This document shows positions 44,766-57,900 of a DNA stretch of 64,000 nt, piece after piece. The notes beneath the pieces were generated by a model. That model did not search any database. It saw only the letters and a program-made list of their open reading frames with translations, and was not told the origin of the DNA. The stretch spans positions 5,209,881 through 5,273,880 of the forward strand of contig NC_090610.1 in NCBI RefSeq assembly GCF_004359215.1, given 5' to 3'. Origin of the DNA: Bremia lactucae. Lineage: Eukaryota > Oomycota > Peronosporomycetes > Peronosporales > Peronosporaceae. Made by a program: the position numbers and the translations under genes. Position 1 is the first letter of the stretch, and every line of letters begins with the position of its first letter.

Positions 44766-47700
44766 AAATACATACTCATGGACTCCCAACACCCTGTGGG
44801 TACGGACAGACTGGCCAGTCGCGCACCGGCACGAGCCGAGGTATAACCCTCTGGCAAGTTTGCATGTGCGAACGTATGCGCTTACCCATTTGTAACGCTT
44901 GGGCTACCAAAAAATCTGGCTTACGGAGCCGTAGGTCTTTTCTCTACCGAGATGACCACCAAGTACGGCATAATGTGCCTCATAGAGGATTGATGCTTTG
45001 AATCTTCATCGTGAAGAACAATGATGCGTGGAGTATCCGCAGTATCCGTGCAATAAAGCAACAGGTCGTTACTGATAGAAAATCGATGTAACCTCGCAGG
45101 CAAACGTGCCGACAATTTGATGTCCGACTTAGTGCTCTTGAGAGCTCGTAGCAGAGCTACACACTGTTCATACTTGGCCGGATTAATGCAGTAATAAGTG
45201 ATGTTGAAGTCTTTAAATGAGAAAGCTCAGAATTCCGTCTGCGTGATAACGCAACAGCTAAAGCATTCTTCTTGGCAGGCTTTTATTTCGCCTCGAAATT
45301 GTATTCGGCGGAAAATGAAAGCCATCCTCAGTGATAGTTGGGGCTCTATATATATGACAAACGGCTTAAAGCCAAGCAGATGAACTCTGAATTTAACAAG
45401 AGCATACTTCATTGCAAGTAACTATTTGTCTTGAACTGGGTAGTTCTTTTCCGTAGCTTTAAGCTATCTACACCCGAACGCAAAATCATGTTCGCGCCCA
45501 TCTTATCTGTTTGTAACAGAGCACTGCCGATAGCAAAATCCGAGGCCTCACAAACGACGCTAAGAGACCAATTTGGATTTGGCAGAGCCAAAACCGGGGC
45601 ATGGATAAGACTATACTTAAGTGCTATAAAAACATCATTCTCGGTGATAGTCCTGCACCAATCCGTATACTTTTTTTAAGAAACTGGATAATGGCCTAGC
45701 CATACCAGCGTTATTCTCGCTATATTTTGTGCAAGTATTTGGCGAGGCCCAACCACTTATGTAAATCCTTTTGGTTCTTAGGACACGGCCAATCGATTAT
45801 GGCTTTTTACTTAGCGGGATCCGCTCTAAGGCCTCGCTTTTCAATGAAGCACCCTGAAAAAGAATTTTTGCTGTCCCAAAAGGGCATTTAGAGGCAACGG
45901 CATACAACTTACTTGTGTGCATGCACTCGAGCACTGCGCGCAAATGGTTTATGTGGTCCCTCCACATCCGACCAACTGTTCCGCTCTGGACTAATATGTC
46001 ATCAAAAGAAGTATGTGCATAACCTTGGTGCGGACAGAACAGTTGCGTCACTAGACGGCAAAAGTAGCCGGGGTATTGGAAAGCGTTGTGGCATTACAAG
46101 CCACTCCCACAACATACCGCTTGGGGTGCTAACCGCTGTATGCGGAATATCACTAGATCTCATGAGCAGCTGATAATAGTCATCGACTAAGTCAAGTGCA
46201 CTGCACATCGTGCATCTCACCATATTGCTCTGAAGTAAATCCTTTTTAGAAAGGGGGGGTCTGTGTGGGTATAGTGGCAGCATTAAGCTTTTTGTAAGCG
46301 TGTACAATGCGTCATTTGCCATTAGGCTTTTTGACACAAATGTCGGTTTAGAATGAGGATATTTACTCTTACGTACCATCCCAGCCTCGTGCTTAGCACG
46401 GAGAAAATCGTCAATGACGTCACACAGTTCCATAGGTAGAGGCCACGTCGAGAAACACAGTATTTAATTCTTGGAACCAAGTGAATTTTATGGCGGACAC
46501 CTCGAGCCGGAGGTGAAACAGATGGTGGGTTGACCACACCAAATCTTGAAATTCCTTAACTAAGGAAAAGAATGGGTCCGTGGGATCTTTAAGGAATCGA
46601 TGATCCACTCCGCGCACTAAGTGCCACTTTTTGTTCTCCAGGACAGCTTCGTCCAGAAGCGATGATGAGTTAAACTCAATATCTGGTCGAATGACCACCA
46701 TCTCAGATAAGTCATCAGCCTTTAAGGCTCGATGGAGCTCATCAACAGACAATCGTCTAGCTTTAAGAGAGCACGTAGCGAAGGGATTGCCTCAAGGCTA
46801 ACTTCCCCCTCGATGTTCTTAGTCACACCATTAGCAAGCGTAAGCAAATACTCGCTAGTATAACTTTGTTACGTTACTGACGCTTCGCGTCTGCGCTGTC
46901 TCGCTGTCAAGACAATACTCCTCTTATAGGACGGAAACCTATCACCCTAGCTTCCAAGGTTTCGCTACCTTTATCTGCTCTGTAACAGATCTGGTGTCCA
47001 ATCCAACATCCGAAGATGAGTTATGTAGCTCAAGTTCCTTGTCCAGTGACCGTTTACTTGTCACTTCACGTGCATTAGAAAGGTCTGACCGGAATGCCCT
47101 GGCAACCTGCCAATAGTGTCACGACTGAGACCCAGTATGGTGTCACATCGGCCGACCATACTCCGTGAATTTAGACGTGCCACTCCTTGAGTCTTAAGAA
47201 AATTACACCCTTGATGACTTGGCCTTGGGCCTACAATTACTTCAGCATTCAATGAATCGTTATTACAACGAGTGTCACTCGACGAAGTACGTACCGTTCC
47301 ACCCCCTTTTCTCTCTTGTTACTGGATCATGTTTACCGACTACACGAGTCGGGCTCAGAATTAGTGTTTTCAAAATTAGTGTTAGGTAAATCAGACATTC
47401 CAATGTCAGAAAGACTGACTGATTCGGTCAGTGATTCGCGCCAGTAGCGCTTTTGTTGCCTAGCAAAGGTGGATTCATGACTCTCCAAAACTTTGCTAGG
47501 AACATTGCGCGTTGCGCCTAAGGTCTAAGACCTCCAATCGATCCATGGCTCATAGTGTACAAGCCACGACATACCAAGGATGAGATCATATCTCGAATCT
47601 AAAACAAGGACAAGACAGCGTTCCACACTGTCAAAATCCAGAACCTTAATACCTAACTTCAACGAAACTTTAGGAACAGTAGCACGAGTCCAAGTCGCTA

Positions 47701-48779
47701 ACCAAACAGTGATTATATCCTTTCCATGCGCGTTAAGCGCCTCAGCATACTGCTGAATCCCTTTAAGGGAAAGACGTCGACCAAAACTGCAAGACGCCCG
47801 TAACTCAATTAGAATTGACCATGGCTTATCAAAGCCCTTCACAGTCGTCTGAGCGACAACAAGCCAGGCTTGAACTCACGCCCCGTGCCATTGTGCACCG
47901 AGCTAATTTGTGCTATTTCCTATTTTTTTCTCACCTACTAGAGGTTCAACAGAACCAAGGTCTTCCCCAGTAGGGCGCCCCGCACCTACTGGGTATCGAC
48001 GTTTTCCCGAACCGTACCAGATTTCTGGTGGAACACACCGGACTTGCCCTTCAATTGATGATTGGTCACTTTCGTATTTCTAAAGACCACATCAGATTAT
48101 GCTTTGGAGGAATTGTCGGTCCCGAATATCGGACCCAAGACATCCCGGTCCTGAAGTGAGTGGCGGATCACTACACCACCAGGATCTGTGTACCAGACTT
48201 ATGGTATAAGCCGGGATTGTTGCTCTTACGAGGTTTTTGCGCGTTGCGTAGGAGACACGCTGAGCGCAAGTGTTTCTTTACATGAGTGGTTCCTAGATGA
48301 ACTGCGAGAACAAGATGATTGCGCCAGAAGACGATTGCCCCAGACTATTTCCCTTTTGATTTGTACCAGCCTAGCCTACCATGTTAACACTCCTACTCAA
48401 TATATTCATTCTCCATTTTACTCCATAAGACTTGAGCTCCACTGCCAGCCAAGAGCCAGGTCTGTCGCTTTGATACATCGCCAAAAAAATTGGGTTATCA
48501 AGACACATCCCAATCGAGAATCCCGTCGCCTTCATTATGAGTTGGCACGAGGATGAATACGTCACATACGCCATCGTGACGTGCCAAGAAAGCGCAACAA
48601 CACCAGCTGACGTCGCCACACTGAAGATTAAGCGCTTTTAAGGTGGCTCAGCAAAGTACTGTCTCACATGGAGCCGCCAACCATAAATCAGTTGCATGAT
48701 GTGTGTTGATTAACATATTCCCACTCTTACTGATAGTGAAAATAGTTAACATGCAAACTAACTTATTCAAATAAACAAT

Positions 48780-49268
48780 TAGTGTAGTGTTGGGAGGCTA
48801 GTGTTTCGTGCCCTGTAAGTGGCGTCGGGTTACGTCGTCACGTTTAATGTACTCAATTTTGTTGGATGTAGATTGCCCCACTTATAAATTATACTGTAGA
48901 TGACTGAGACGCAAATCAAGTCGCTAAAAGATTTGCCAGCACTCGATGGTGACGACGACCAGCGAAGCGCTTCAGTGCACGGTCGCTTGAGCTTCGTCAA
49001 TCGATCCGCCGCAGACGAATCTAATCCAACTACGAGCGTAAAGTCCAATACAAGCCATCGAATCTCCGGTCGTGGACGTCGCTCAATGCCAAGCACACTT
49101 GGTAAAAGCGCGTTCTTGTTATTACCACATTTTCCGCACACATAACTTCTGCGAATGTTTAATGTTATTCCACAGCTTGAACGGATTCTTCTTCCTCCTC
49201 AACGAGGCTTAGATCCATGGGTTTCGGTCCATTAGACGATGTTGATGTGCTCGAAGAGCTTATTCGGT
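48780..49268 (+). pseudogene. Captured host-gene fragment with introns
   Basis: On the plus strand, opposite to the surrounding Gypsy body, a run of splice-like signals delimits protein-like exons. A donor CCCT|GTAAGTGG lies at 48815 and an acceptor ACTGTAG at 48899. The exon 48900-49101 reads MTETQIKSLKDLPALDGDDD and on through SHRISGRGRRSMPSTL. A 74-bp intron (GTAAAAGC..TTCCACAG) spans 49102-49175. The next exon contains TDSSSSSTRLRSMGFGPLDD and VDVLEELIR up to a further donor at 49267. A TGA just after the second acceptor breaks the frame. The parent gene is not recognised. It is interpreted as transduplicated or inserted host DNA. Confidence 0.4.
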
Positions 49269-49382
49269 AAACAGGCGTGCAGACTTAAAGTTGAACACAG
49301 CGCGTAGCGCTGCTATGGCAACTGCCTATTCGAAAGTAACAGGCTGAGATCGGAATAATTCCCCCGGGCAACGCCCATTGAG

Positions 49383-49486
49383 ACCCTCCATAAAGACGGT
49401 TACTTCAATTGCTTCTTGCACCGGATCTTGATCTACCCTCCATAAAGACGGTTACTTCAATTTCTTCTTGCACCGGATCTTGATCT
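49383..49486. repeat. 52-bp tandem duplication in gag
   Basis: The unit starting ACCCTCCATAAAGACGG is present twice head to tail (49383 and 49435) with one difference. The related gag at 22385 has one copy, so it is a local duplication. Confidence 0.85.
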
Positions 49487-50114
49487 AGCGGCAATGAGAG
49501 TTCTCAACTCTTGGCCGTCCCTAGCGTTCGTTTACCCTGACGAGTCGCTATGAGCCGTGATCGCATACGAGAATCCTGCTCAGGCGGTGCAAACATGCTA
49601 GTATGTTGCTGTTTTTGCGAATCCGATGTGGAAAAGCGTCGTTAATACATGTGCTGCACGAGAGTGCCCATTTCAGGGCTCTACCCCCGAGCTTGGAATG
49701 GCCATGGTCACTTTTTGTCGTTCTTTCAAGAACAAGGCACATCTCCATATACTTAATCCAAAAAAGGGAGGGTTTCTTCCTTTTTATCCTTAAATGTCTT
49801 GACACTGAAAACAAGAGGGCGAGCCTTAGGCTGCGGATCAGGTATAGATATATACCGAGTCGGTATAGATGGCGCTAAGTGGTCCAGGACCTGTCCCATT
49901 AGAGAGGATTAGTATTTCATAAGGCTTTAAACCTTGGATCCATAATCTTTTGGTTCCTGGGACATGATGAACTCAATGTGTCCTAGCCCAAACAAGATTT
50001 TGAGCTTTTCAAAGCGCAGAGCGTTTCGCCTCTGAAAGATTTGAAAAAGAGCATTTCAGCAGAGGCTTAGTCTTATAAAGGCGCATACGTAGATTGACTA
50101 CGAGTGCTACCAGG

Positions 50115-50485
50115 TGTAACGGAGCTACCTCGCTCCTTAAGTTAGAGGAAGATTAATAAACTCAGAGAGTCACTTAGTTCTATAGAACTTTTAGGTTCAA
50201 CAAATTAGTGAGTTGTACACGCTCCTAGAGCTTAGTGAATCCAAATTCAGAGATTTAGGGTTTCGTGTAATCAAGTGGCAACTAGTGCGCGAGAGTTTAT
50301 ACCTTAGAAATGCTTCTATCTCTTACAGATCAATGCGAATCCTTAGGAAGGCACTAGACGCTTAAAGATCAAAAGGAAAACTAGACTTTTTATTTATTGA
50401 AATCTTAAAACCTTACCCTAGCTAGAATCAAATAGATTTTCGGCCGCCAGATATATAATCTGGCGCCGACCACATGCGTTACCCA
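50115..50485 (-). repeat. Gypsy 5' LTR (minus-strand element), boundaries approximate
   Basis: The inner edge is at 50115: on the minus strand, AGCTCCGTTACA followed by CC and TGGTAGCACTCGTAG, a primer-binding-like site. The outer edge is guessed at TGGGTAACGCATGTGG (50485). It pairs with the LTR end at 43824. Confidence 0.45.
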
Positions 50486-50930
50486 TAATCTACCCGGATG
50501 GGATTTTGGTGATTCACTATTTTAAATAGGAAAGAAGGGTACTTTACCATAAAGTAAATATACCACAACAACGGACCCTTAACCGAAGTGCGCCTTTTTA
50601 CACGTGCTAGCTGTTGATTGGCTAATATCCACTTTCGGATCGGACAATGTATCTCATAATCAGCGCTAAATGACGCACTTCCCCCTAAGCACCTGACCTG
50701 CCACAGTGGGGGGCAAGTGTGAAAAGTCGCCCCTCGCTTCAGTTTGAACCGCCACACTGCAAAACACCCCTTGTTTCATAATTTTACCCCCTCCTCACTT
50801 AAAAACACCCCTCCTCCAGTAGAAGATCATCTAGCCTGCCCGGCTCTTCTTCCTCCTAACCTGCTACCTTCTCCTAAGCGCCAACTTTCATCCTTGGAAG
50901 AACATATCAAAGATGTTTAATCCCACGCCC
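50486..50930. other. Unassigned TE-like spacer
   Basis: No recognised domain or long coherent frame. It is AC-rich around 50750-50880 with repeats of CCCCTCCTC/CACCCCT. Confidence 0.3.
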
Positions 50931-51385
50931 ATTTGCATAGATATTCTGTTTCTGAAAGACGCGTTACTGGCTCTACCAAGTGCTAGTTGAAATGCGTTAT
51001 GTGGTGTTCACCAGGACAGAAGAACAACTAACGACCGAAGACCATAAACGCGCCTCTACAACAGCCAATTTAAAATCTATGCACGGAAAACCAAATCATC
51101 TGGGGATCAATGCGTTATGACAGTCAGTGACCCAACTCACAACCATCTTTCTGCCCAGAAAGTTTCTTCCCTTGCAACCGCCAGAAGGTTACTAGCTAAA
51201 ACTAGGGATAATGTGCGACGACTCATTACAGCAGGCACCAGATTAGCAACTGTCTTATCTGCCATATAGCAAGACCCAAGCATTCCTGCCAACTACCGGA
51301 GCATATACAACGAAAGAACAACAATGCGACGCGAACTTTCCCATGGACGCACAGCATTGGCTGCCTGTGTCGATTTAGTAATTCC
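50931..51385 (+). mobile_element. Possible MULE-type transposase N-terminal fragment
   Basis: Plus-strand frames read MRYVVFTRTEEQLTTEDHKR near 50990, then RRLITAGTRLATVLSAI, QDPSIPANYRSIYNERT and RRELSHGRTALAACVD near 51200-51360. This resembles the DNA-binding and linker region of oomycete MULE-like transposases. The catalytic domain is absent. Tentative, by pattern only. Confidence 0.3.
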
Positions 51386-51805
51386 CTAAAATTATTATCT
51401 TAAAGTAATTTTACTTATCATTTTCAATATTACCGTTTACGGTGATAGTGTAGCAGCACTGCGACAGTCGTGCTCATTATTCGATTTGAGTTTAAACGAA
51501 CCCCGCTAATCGCTGCAAGACGGGCGAATAGACAATGAGCAACGAGCCAAAAACATTCTTAAACTAATATATTTAGTCACCTAAGAAGCTTGCAATACGT
51601 AAGAGCATAATCCTATTTATTATCATTTTTTTCTTCCTGTGCTAAGCCTTCTAAGTCTTGTTCTTTAGTTGCTAAAATTCTTAGCAACTTTAAAATCTTC
51701 CTCCGCACGCCGTGTACGTGAAGTAGTCGGAGGCACCTACCTTTACTATTATCAGTGTAGGTCGGCTAGTACTGAAGCAATACTAGCGAAAGATACCCCG
51801 TTACA
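51386..51805 (+). repeat. Gypsy LTR, 5' truncated
   Basis: Shares AACCCCGC.AATCGCTGCAAG, CACGCCGTGTACGTGAAGTA and GGC.CTACCTTTACT..TCAGTGTAGG with the LTR at 20133-20609, ending ACCCCGTTACA at 51805. The first part could not be aligned. Confidence 0.55.
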
Positions 51806-52860
51806 GCTGGTAACGATCACGTAGGTACCATCCGACATGGTTTTGTTGGATGAAGAGAAAAACTTTCACGCCGTGTGTGAAGGATTACACACTACGCGTG
51901 AGAGGTTAATCATCTGGGTGACCTCAAATGAAACGCGGTCAAGCGTATAAGTTTATATGCTTGACCGCGAGTTCGACCGTAGACGGGCCAGCCGTTACGC
52001 AATGTTGTTCGCTCTACTAAGAGACGATTAACATGCGGCTATAGCCAAATTCATTCAACATGAACTCGACGCGGACCTCAATAAGTAACCTCAATTTACC
52101 AGCAAGTCTATGAACAGGCAGAGCTTTCAAGAGAACAAGGTGCTCAACAGGTGAAACTGTTAAGACAGCAGTAACCACATGCTGCCGCCGGATTCACGCA
52201 GGAGCGTCGACCCGAAAGCCTTAAGATAAAAAACTTAAGTTTGAGGCAGTCGAATGGAACTCGTTGTTGAGATGATTTGTCAAACATGACGATGCCATCG
52301 AGGCTCATCGAGGATGATGCGACGAAATTGAAAATCGGCATGTGCAACTTGGCTGGACGTGCCAAATGTTGGGCTTTAGGGCTCAAGCTTCACACCCATC
52401 AGGGATCGAGCCGAGCTCCTGGATTTATCGCAAAGCAAGCATGTCCTTCACGCTTATCCTCAGCACAACGACCCTCTAGCAACTGGCGAAGAATGAAGTT
52501 ATTCGACGCCTCACAGTCTACATAGTGACAAATCATTTGTCACTTTTAACTTCAAGGTGATGAGAAATACCTTATCGCCAGGTGCAGAGCCAGATAATGA
52601 CTGTGTGTCTGGAGCAACTTTAGTCAAGAGATTTGAAAATTCTATTGAGGTTGCTGGATCAGAAGGGCGTTGCGCCCCTACTGACCCCGACCGTTTTTTG
52701 ACGGTCCGCGTCGCTGATGCGATTTCTCAACAATGTCGGACCCGCGACCGTTGCCTTTTTGGCATTCGGTCCTTAGGTTGATGAAAATTGCCATCAACAA
52801 AATGTGTGTGTCCTACCAGGCTGCACGCCGCTTTTGTTAACACAATGCGCCATCCTTCCG
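51806..52860 (+). mobile_element. Gypsy leader/gag fragment, rearranged
   Basis: It follows the LTR with GCTGGTAACG and the conserved leader hairpins (TCACGCCGTGTGTGA, GCGGTCAAGCGTATAAG..). Gag pieces follow: AKFIQHELDADL near 52040, then DDATKLKIGMCNLAGRAKCW at 52315-52375. The stretch 52560-52780 matches 60430-60560 in the reverse orientation, so part of the copy has been inverted. Confidence 0.5.
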
Positions 52861-52950
52861 TGCCGCTGCTTTTACGTAGTTTGGCCAAATAACTCAAATA
52901 AAGTCAGGTCATATTAATTTACAGGCAGTTTCTGCCGATGAGCTCGTCTC

Positions 52951-53388
52951 TGTAACGGGGTGTATCGTTACATGAGATTAACACTTAAAGGTTGTAGATT
53001 AATTTATTATTTAAAAGGTAGATAATACTTGGAGAGTATTACTTTACATAGTATATTCGGAATGCTAATCCATTGGTAGATATAGGCCATTATATCTACT
53101 TGCTCCGCGGTCCATACAGCACTGGACACGCGGAAAGAGAAAGACATATAAGACTTTATGACATGTTTTGTATTAGTATTATAATTAAGCTGGTATTAAA
53201 TAATAGAAACAGAAGAATTTAATTATATATAAAAATGTTTACTTTTAACCCTCTTTAAGGCAAGTGTTTTAAGGAGAGTCTTCCTCTGCACGTACAAGTC
53301 TACGGAAGTGACGTGAAAACCACTCGCACTGAAGCAGTGCGAAGTGGACTTGTACTGAAGCAGTACAAGTCGGAAGTGCCCCGTTACA
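52951..53388 (+). repeat. Gypsy 5' LTR, complete
   Basis: 438 bp from TGTAACGGGGTGTATCGTTA to AGTGCCCCGTTACA. CC and TGGTAGCCCTTGTAGTCC, a primer-binding-like site, follow immediately at 53389. The clean TG..CA ends and the following gag make this the best-defined LTR of the family. Confidence 0.75.
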
Positions 53389-53528
53389 CCTGGTAGCCCT
53401 TGTAGTCCGTCCAAGGACCACAGTTCTATCATCTAACATGGACATGTTAGATAATTATGGAAATACGCATCACGTTTCGCGTGAAGCTACTCTATTCTAA
53501 GTGACATAGAAGGAGTGCCATCGAACGA

Positions 53529-54470
53529 ATGAGTGCGATCGAACGAATGAGTTCGACCGTAGGGAATGGTGCCATCCTGGCCATGCTGTCCAATTTAAAC
53601 AGAGATGCCTCCCAATCAACCATCGCCAAGTTCATGCAACATGAACTTGACGAGGCGAAGGAAAAGGTAGCCTTGCTTGACCAACAAGGCTCTCAACAGG
53701 CAGAACTGTTGAGGTTACAACAGGTACAGACCTCTGTACGTGGGTTGACGCACACGCGTCGTCCCGAAACCTTAAAGATTGACATCTCTAATTATAGGAA
53801 GTCGAAGAAGACTCCCTCTTTAGATGGTTTGTCGAATTGGAATATGCCATAAGGGCTCGTCATATTGTCGACGAGCAAATGAAAGTCGCATTTGCTCAAT
53901 CAAATTTGGCAGGTCGTGCCAAAAGTTGGGCACTAAGCCTGAGTTGCGCGACCCATATGTCTTTGGGTCGCTAAAGGCTTTTAAAGACCGGCTCAAAAAG
54001 ATGTTTGACCGCCTAGGGATGAGTTCAGAGCTCGATCAGAGCTTCTGAAACTCAAGCAAGGCAAGCGCGATATTCACGCTTATGCCCAGCACATACGACT
54101 CTTAGCGAGTGTAACACGAACAACTAAGTTCATGAACATACGTTGATTATGGTATTCATGCAAGGTCTTAAGGCTGTTCCACTTGGAACTGGATACGCTT
54201 GAAGAAGCAATATCTGTTGCGAAACTGGAGGACTTTAGCTTGAGACAGACTCAAGATAACTCGTCATCGTATCGTCTTCCGAGACGACAAGAGCTTGGAG
54301 GTCCAGAACCTATGGAATGTTGAAAGCAAGAAACCTCGCTTTTCGAACAATAAGCGACTGCAGAAATGCAATCGCTGTGAAAAGTTAGGTCACTACGCTC
54401 ATGAGTGTAGTTCTCTACGCCCAGTACCGAGGGCTACTGAAAGTCGGCAATTTTAGATCCTTAAGTTTGA
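53529..54470 (+). mobile_element. Gypsy gag with CCHC knuckle, frameshifted
   Basis: The gag frame starts near 53529: MSAIERMSSTVGNGAILAML, then TIAKFMQHELDEAKEKVALL (coiled coil) and RPETLKIDISNYR. It shifts frame after LDGLSNWN and continues MKVAFAQSNLAGRAKSWALS and FGSLKAFKDRLKKMFDRLGM near 53880-54050. A zinc knuckle CNRCEKLGHYAHEC lies at about 54367-54410. Pol of the same element is missing: the DNA beyond 54480 does not continue it. Confidence 0.7.
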
Positions 54471-54981
54471 AGCATCAGCGCATATGCGGCGAATAATGCC
54501 GTCTTTCTGAGACACGGAACACTGGGTGTTTCATTAATACTAAAACGTGATTGAAGAGTAGTACGGTGGATCGTGTGCCCTCCGTCGTCGATGCCAAGAT
54601 GCCAAATGCGCCATAATGCTTAGACGCACGCGACTGCTATATTTCCTGTATCAATATTGCGCATTTCATAGAAAACTGATATTTCCTTCGACTTATCGTC
54701 TTAAAGCATTCATGCGAATTTATTACAGATGCAGCACTTGATAGTGCTGCTTTCATGCGTCGTCTCACTTTGCAAGTCACAATATGTGCACGTATTCGTA
54801 TGATCATCAGTACTGGCTACTTACTCCGACGAACGTCAATTCTAGGCCAAACGACCGCTAGTATGCTTATAATGGGCATTACAGAGGCTTCGACATCAAA
54901 TTCGTCGGGCTTGGGTACACATTCCCTTGGGGTCCTCACAGGCGTAACCATCAACCTTAAATTTAAAAATAATAAACTTTT

Positions 54982-57900
54982 TCATTTTGCAGCGTTTCGC
55001 TTATGTCGATCCACCGCATCAGCAACGTAATCCTGAACGCGACGAACCAATGCTTCTCGAGCCAGCAGGAATCCACCTGCTGACTCGATTTTTTTTGTTT
55101 TCAGTGCACCGGGTTCGCACTGCGAGACATTCTCATTGCTACTGCGTAGTTTGTTTTCTTCCATATTAATCAGATCAACATCGGTAGCCTTCGCATTGAA
55201 TGTTTAGTCAATGCGTGATGAGCCAGAGCCGGATCAGTCTTTGCTCGAGCGATCCCCTCCCCTTTGAACTAGAGTTACGCTTTACAATTTGGTATGCGTG
55301 GATGGCGTAAGTCATTCATGAAGAACGGTGTATGCTTTATTGATGCATCATGGAGTTGTTGATGGCAAATTCTGCCATCGGCAAAGCCTTACTCCAACTC
55401 GTAAACGAATGGACGTATCCTCAAAGTTCTTATTCGAGGATACGACATGCAAGTTCTGTCTGACAACCTGTTTTAGGATACTCATATGCTGACCATATTA
55501 ATCGTGTTCTGAGTGAACGGAACGCAGATTGGCAAACCTCCGCCGTGAACCGAGAATCTCAATCCGAAACCAGTTCACGGGGTATCCCATGGAGTCGAAA
55601 TGTCGTATCGATAAAGACAGAGCATAGCCTTTGACTGTGGTCAACTCTCATACTGCAACAAGATGTACAATCTTGCTGAAATGATCTACAAATACATTAT
55701 TTCGTGAGCGTCATCGGGAAACTCGACGACGAAATCTGATACGGACTGTCAGAACAGGTACAGGTTGTAAAGGAGAACGAAATGAACGACTAGATTTCAC
55801 TCGTACGCACGTGTGTACTACGCATGAACTCAACTTGACGAGGCCAATTAATCGCGATTTGGGATGAGGTAAATCTTCTCACGTCACAATGCCCACTAAT
55901 TGGTACTCATACGTGATGCGCAAACGCATGTCTGCTGACAATGGCTGTATAATACAATAAATTACTGCGTGCTGTGGACCGATCTGATGAGAATTAATAC
56001 AATGTCGACAATTCATTTAAGGATTGTTAAGATGGATGTTGTTTCCAAGGCGATCCAGCATATTTTTAAGGGCCTTGTCTACTGAAAACGTCGTCACGTA
56101 ATGTTGACGACGGAACTTATAAAACCAGTACTGCAATAGTGGGTGTATTATCACCGTTGGTTGACGCAGCCGGCTCAATCAGGCCATCGCAAAAGCGCAT
56201 CAGCGACGACGTTCAGTCGTTCGGGCTTAACATTTCATGAAGAAGTTATACATTGCGAAGCAAGCCAACCATTCGCCATTCTTTGCGAGAGTTGTGGACT
56301 GTTTACGGTCGTGTGAAAAGTCGCATGGTCTATCTCCAGGGAGATAGACTCGAAACTTTGCCAGTGCATATTTCATGGCAAGGTGTTCCGTGCATGCACT
56401 AAATAATTATGCTTGGCTAGTTGTAGCCGACGCGATTGATAGCAGACGACGCTCTTTGCGCCGTAAGTGTCTTATTGGAACAACACATAGCCAATCACAA
56501 AATTGCTGGGGTCACAGACCACATGACATGGTCTGTTTTGATCTGCAATCGCCAAGATAGGTGATTGCATCAAGCACTGCTCGATACCTTTCGAATAACT
56601 CTGACAATTAGCGTTTCATGACCACCTTATTTTTTTGCTTGAGTAAACAAGATATATGTACTGTCATTTCAGCAGAGTTGCGCGAGTTCTTATGTAAGTG
56701 CGCTGCTACGCCGAGGAACTAACAAAGTCCCTTTTCATCGGCTGGCACTGGCCAATCTGTCGTCGCCTAATTATTTTGGTATAAGGGCATACACCGTATC
56801 TGCCCGCGATCCATCCAAGAAGTGGTATTCTGCGGCGATATACACTTCTCGGGGTCGACGTACAAGTTATGCTGTAGTCAATCATCGGATGCTGATACGA
56901 TGTACTTTAGCGCCCGGCTTTCCGTTAACAGCTCGACAATAAACGAACCCATCATCAAAATAGCTCGGAGCCAAATCTCGCATCGATCAACAGATTAGTT
57001 TCACATCAGTTGAACGTGGAGCATTACGTAGCCTTTTGACTTCAGTAGCCACTCGCTGTAGAAAAACACTTGGGGTGCTTATTGCTGTGAACGGATTGTA
57101 CTACGGATCGACAGAACAGGTCCATCAGATCTCTGAGTGAAAGGACGGTTATGTTTGACATTCCATCAATGCTAACGTCTTTTCTCGGTATCGGCATTTG
57201 AGCCAAACGATGGTACTCATTGACATATTAGAATGCTTACGTCCTTCCACGGTTTCGGCATTTGAGCCGGTTACGTTGCAGCACTCATTGTACTGGACGA
57301 ATGCACAATCCGCCAATCTCTGTTGCCGTAGAAAACAGACGGTTGAAAAGCTATGTGGCAAGTTGACTTCTCACATGGCCTGCTGCTAATCGATCGGCAA
57401 AGAACTTGCCGATCGTTAATACTTGCTCACAAGGCAGTGACCAATGCTTGATGCACAGCATTTCGAACCTGGTATCAGTCGATCTTCGAATCATGGAATA
57501 CATCCTTAAATTCGACCAAATTCTAACACCAAGATTAAGACGTAACACATTTAACCCGAGTTTTCTCATCGAAAGCACTTTCGTCCATCGATGAGCTGCT
57601 GAAAACTCGCTCGGTCTCCGGATTTATTTTACTTTTGCCGACCGAATATCGGCGCATACACGTCATCTGTGACAAGCACGCAGATCTCCTTGACTTTTCA
57701 CTAGGCAGGTCACGTAAAATTCGTTTCGGCTCTAGCGTTGACGACAAGTATTGCGAGACTTATTCCCTTATCTTGGTGGGGGTATGGTTGCACAACCACA
57801 GCAAGATCCTCCACGATCGACTCTCCAGTCGATCTAGGACTTTCGCACTGTCTCTAATAGGCAGGCGTTTCAAACTTTCTGGATGTTGCTCTCGAAGCAA

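Larger units (their letters stand above)
44930..50114 (-). mobile_element. Ty3/Gypsy element body, minus strand, broken
   Basis: Right to left. Gag is at 49990-49380 (SLFWIKYMEMCLVLER, SKLGGRALKWALSCST). A host-like segment interrupts at about 48.8-49.3 kb. Aspartic-protease-type region is at 47842-47525 (VLDSRYDLILGMSWLVHYEP, WIDW). The linker and start of pol are at 46752-46420 (DIEFNSSSLLDEAVLE). Reverse transcriptase is at 46433-45797 (LVDDYYQLLMRSSDIPHTAV, STPSGMLWEWLVMPQ, SFDDILVQSG). RNase H is at 45591-45227 (LSVVCEASDFAIGSALLQTD, KYALVKFRVHLLGFKPFVIY). The integrase zinc region is at 45115-44921 (SNDLLLYCTDTADTPRIIVL). The rest of integrase is missing. Multiple stops and shifts. 46760-47500 shows no further domain. 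Confidence 0.75.
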
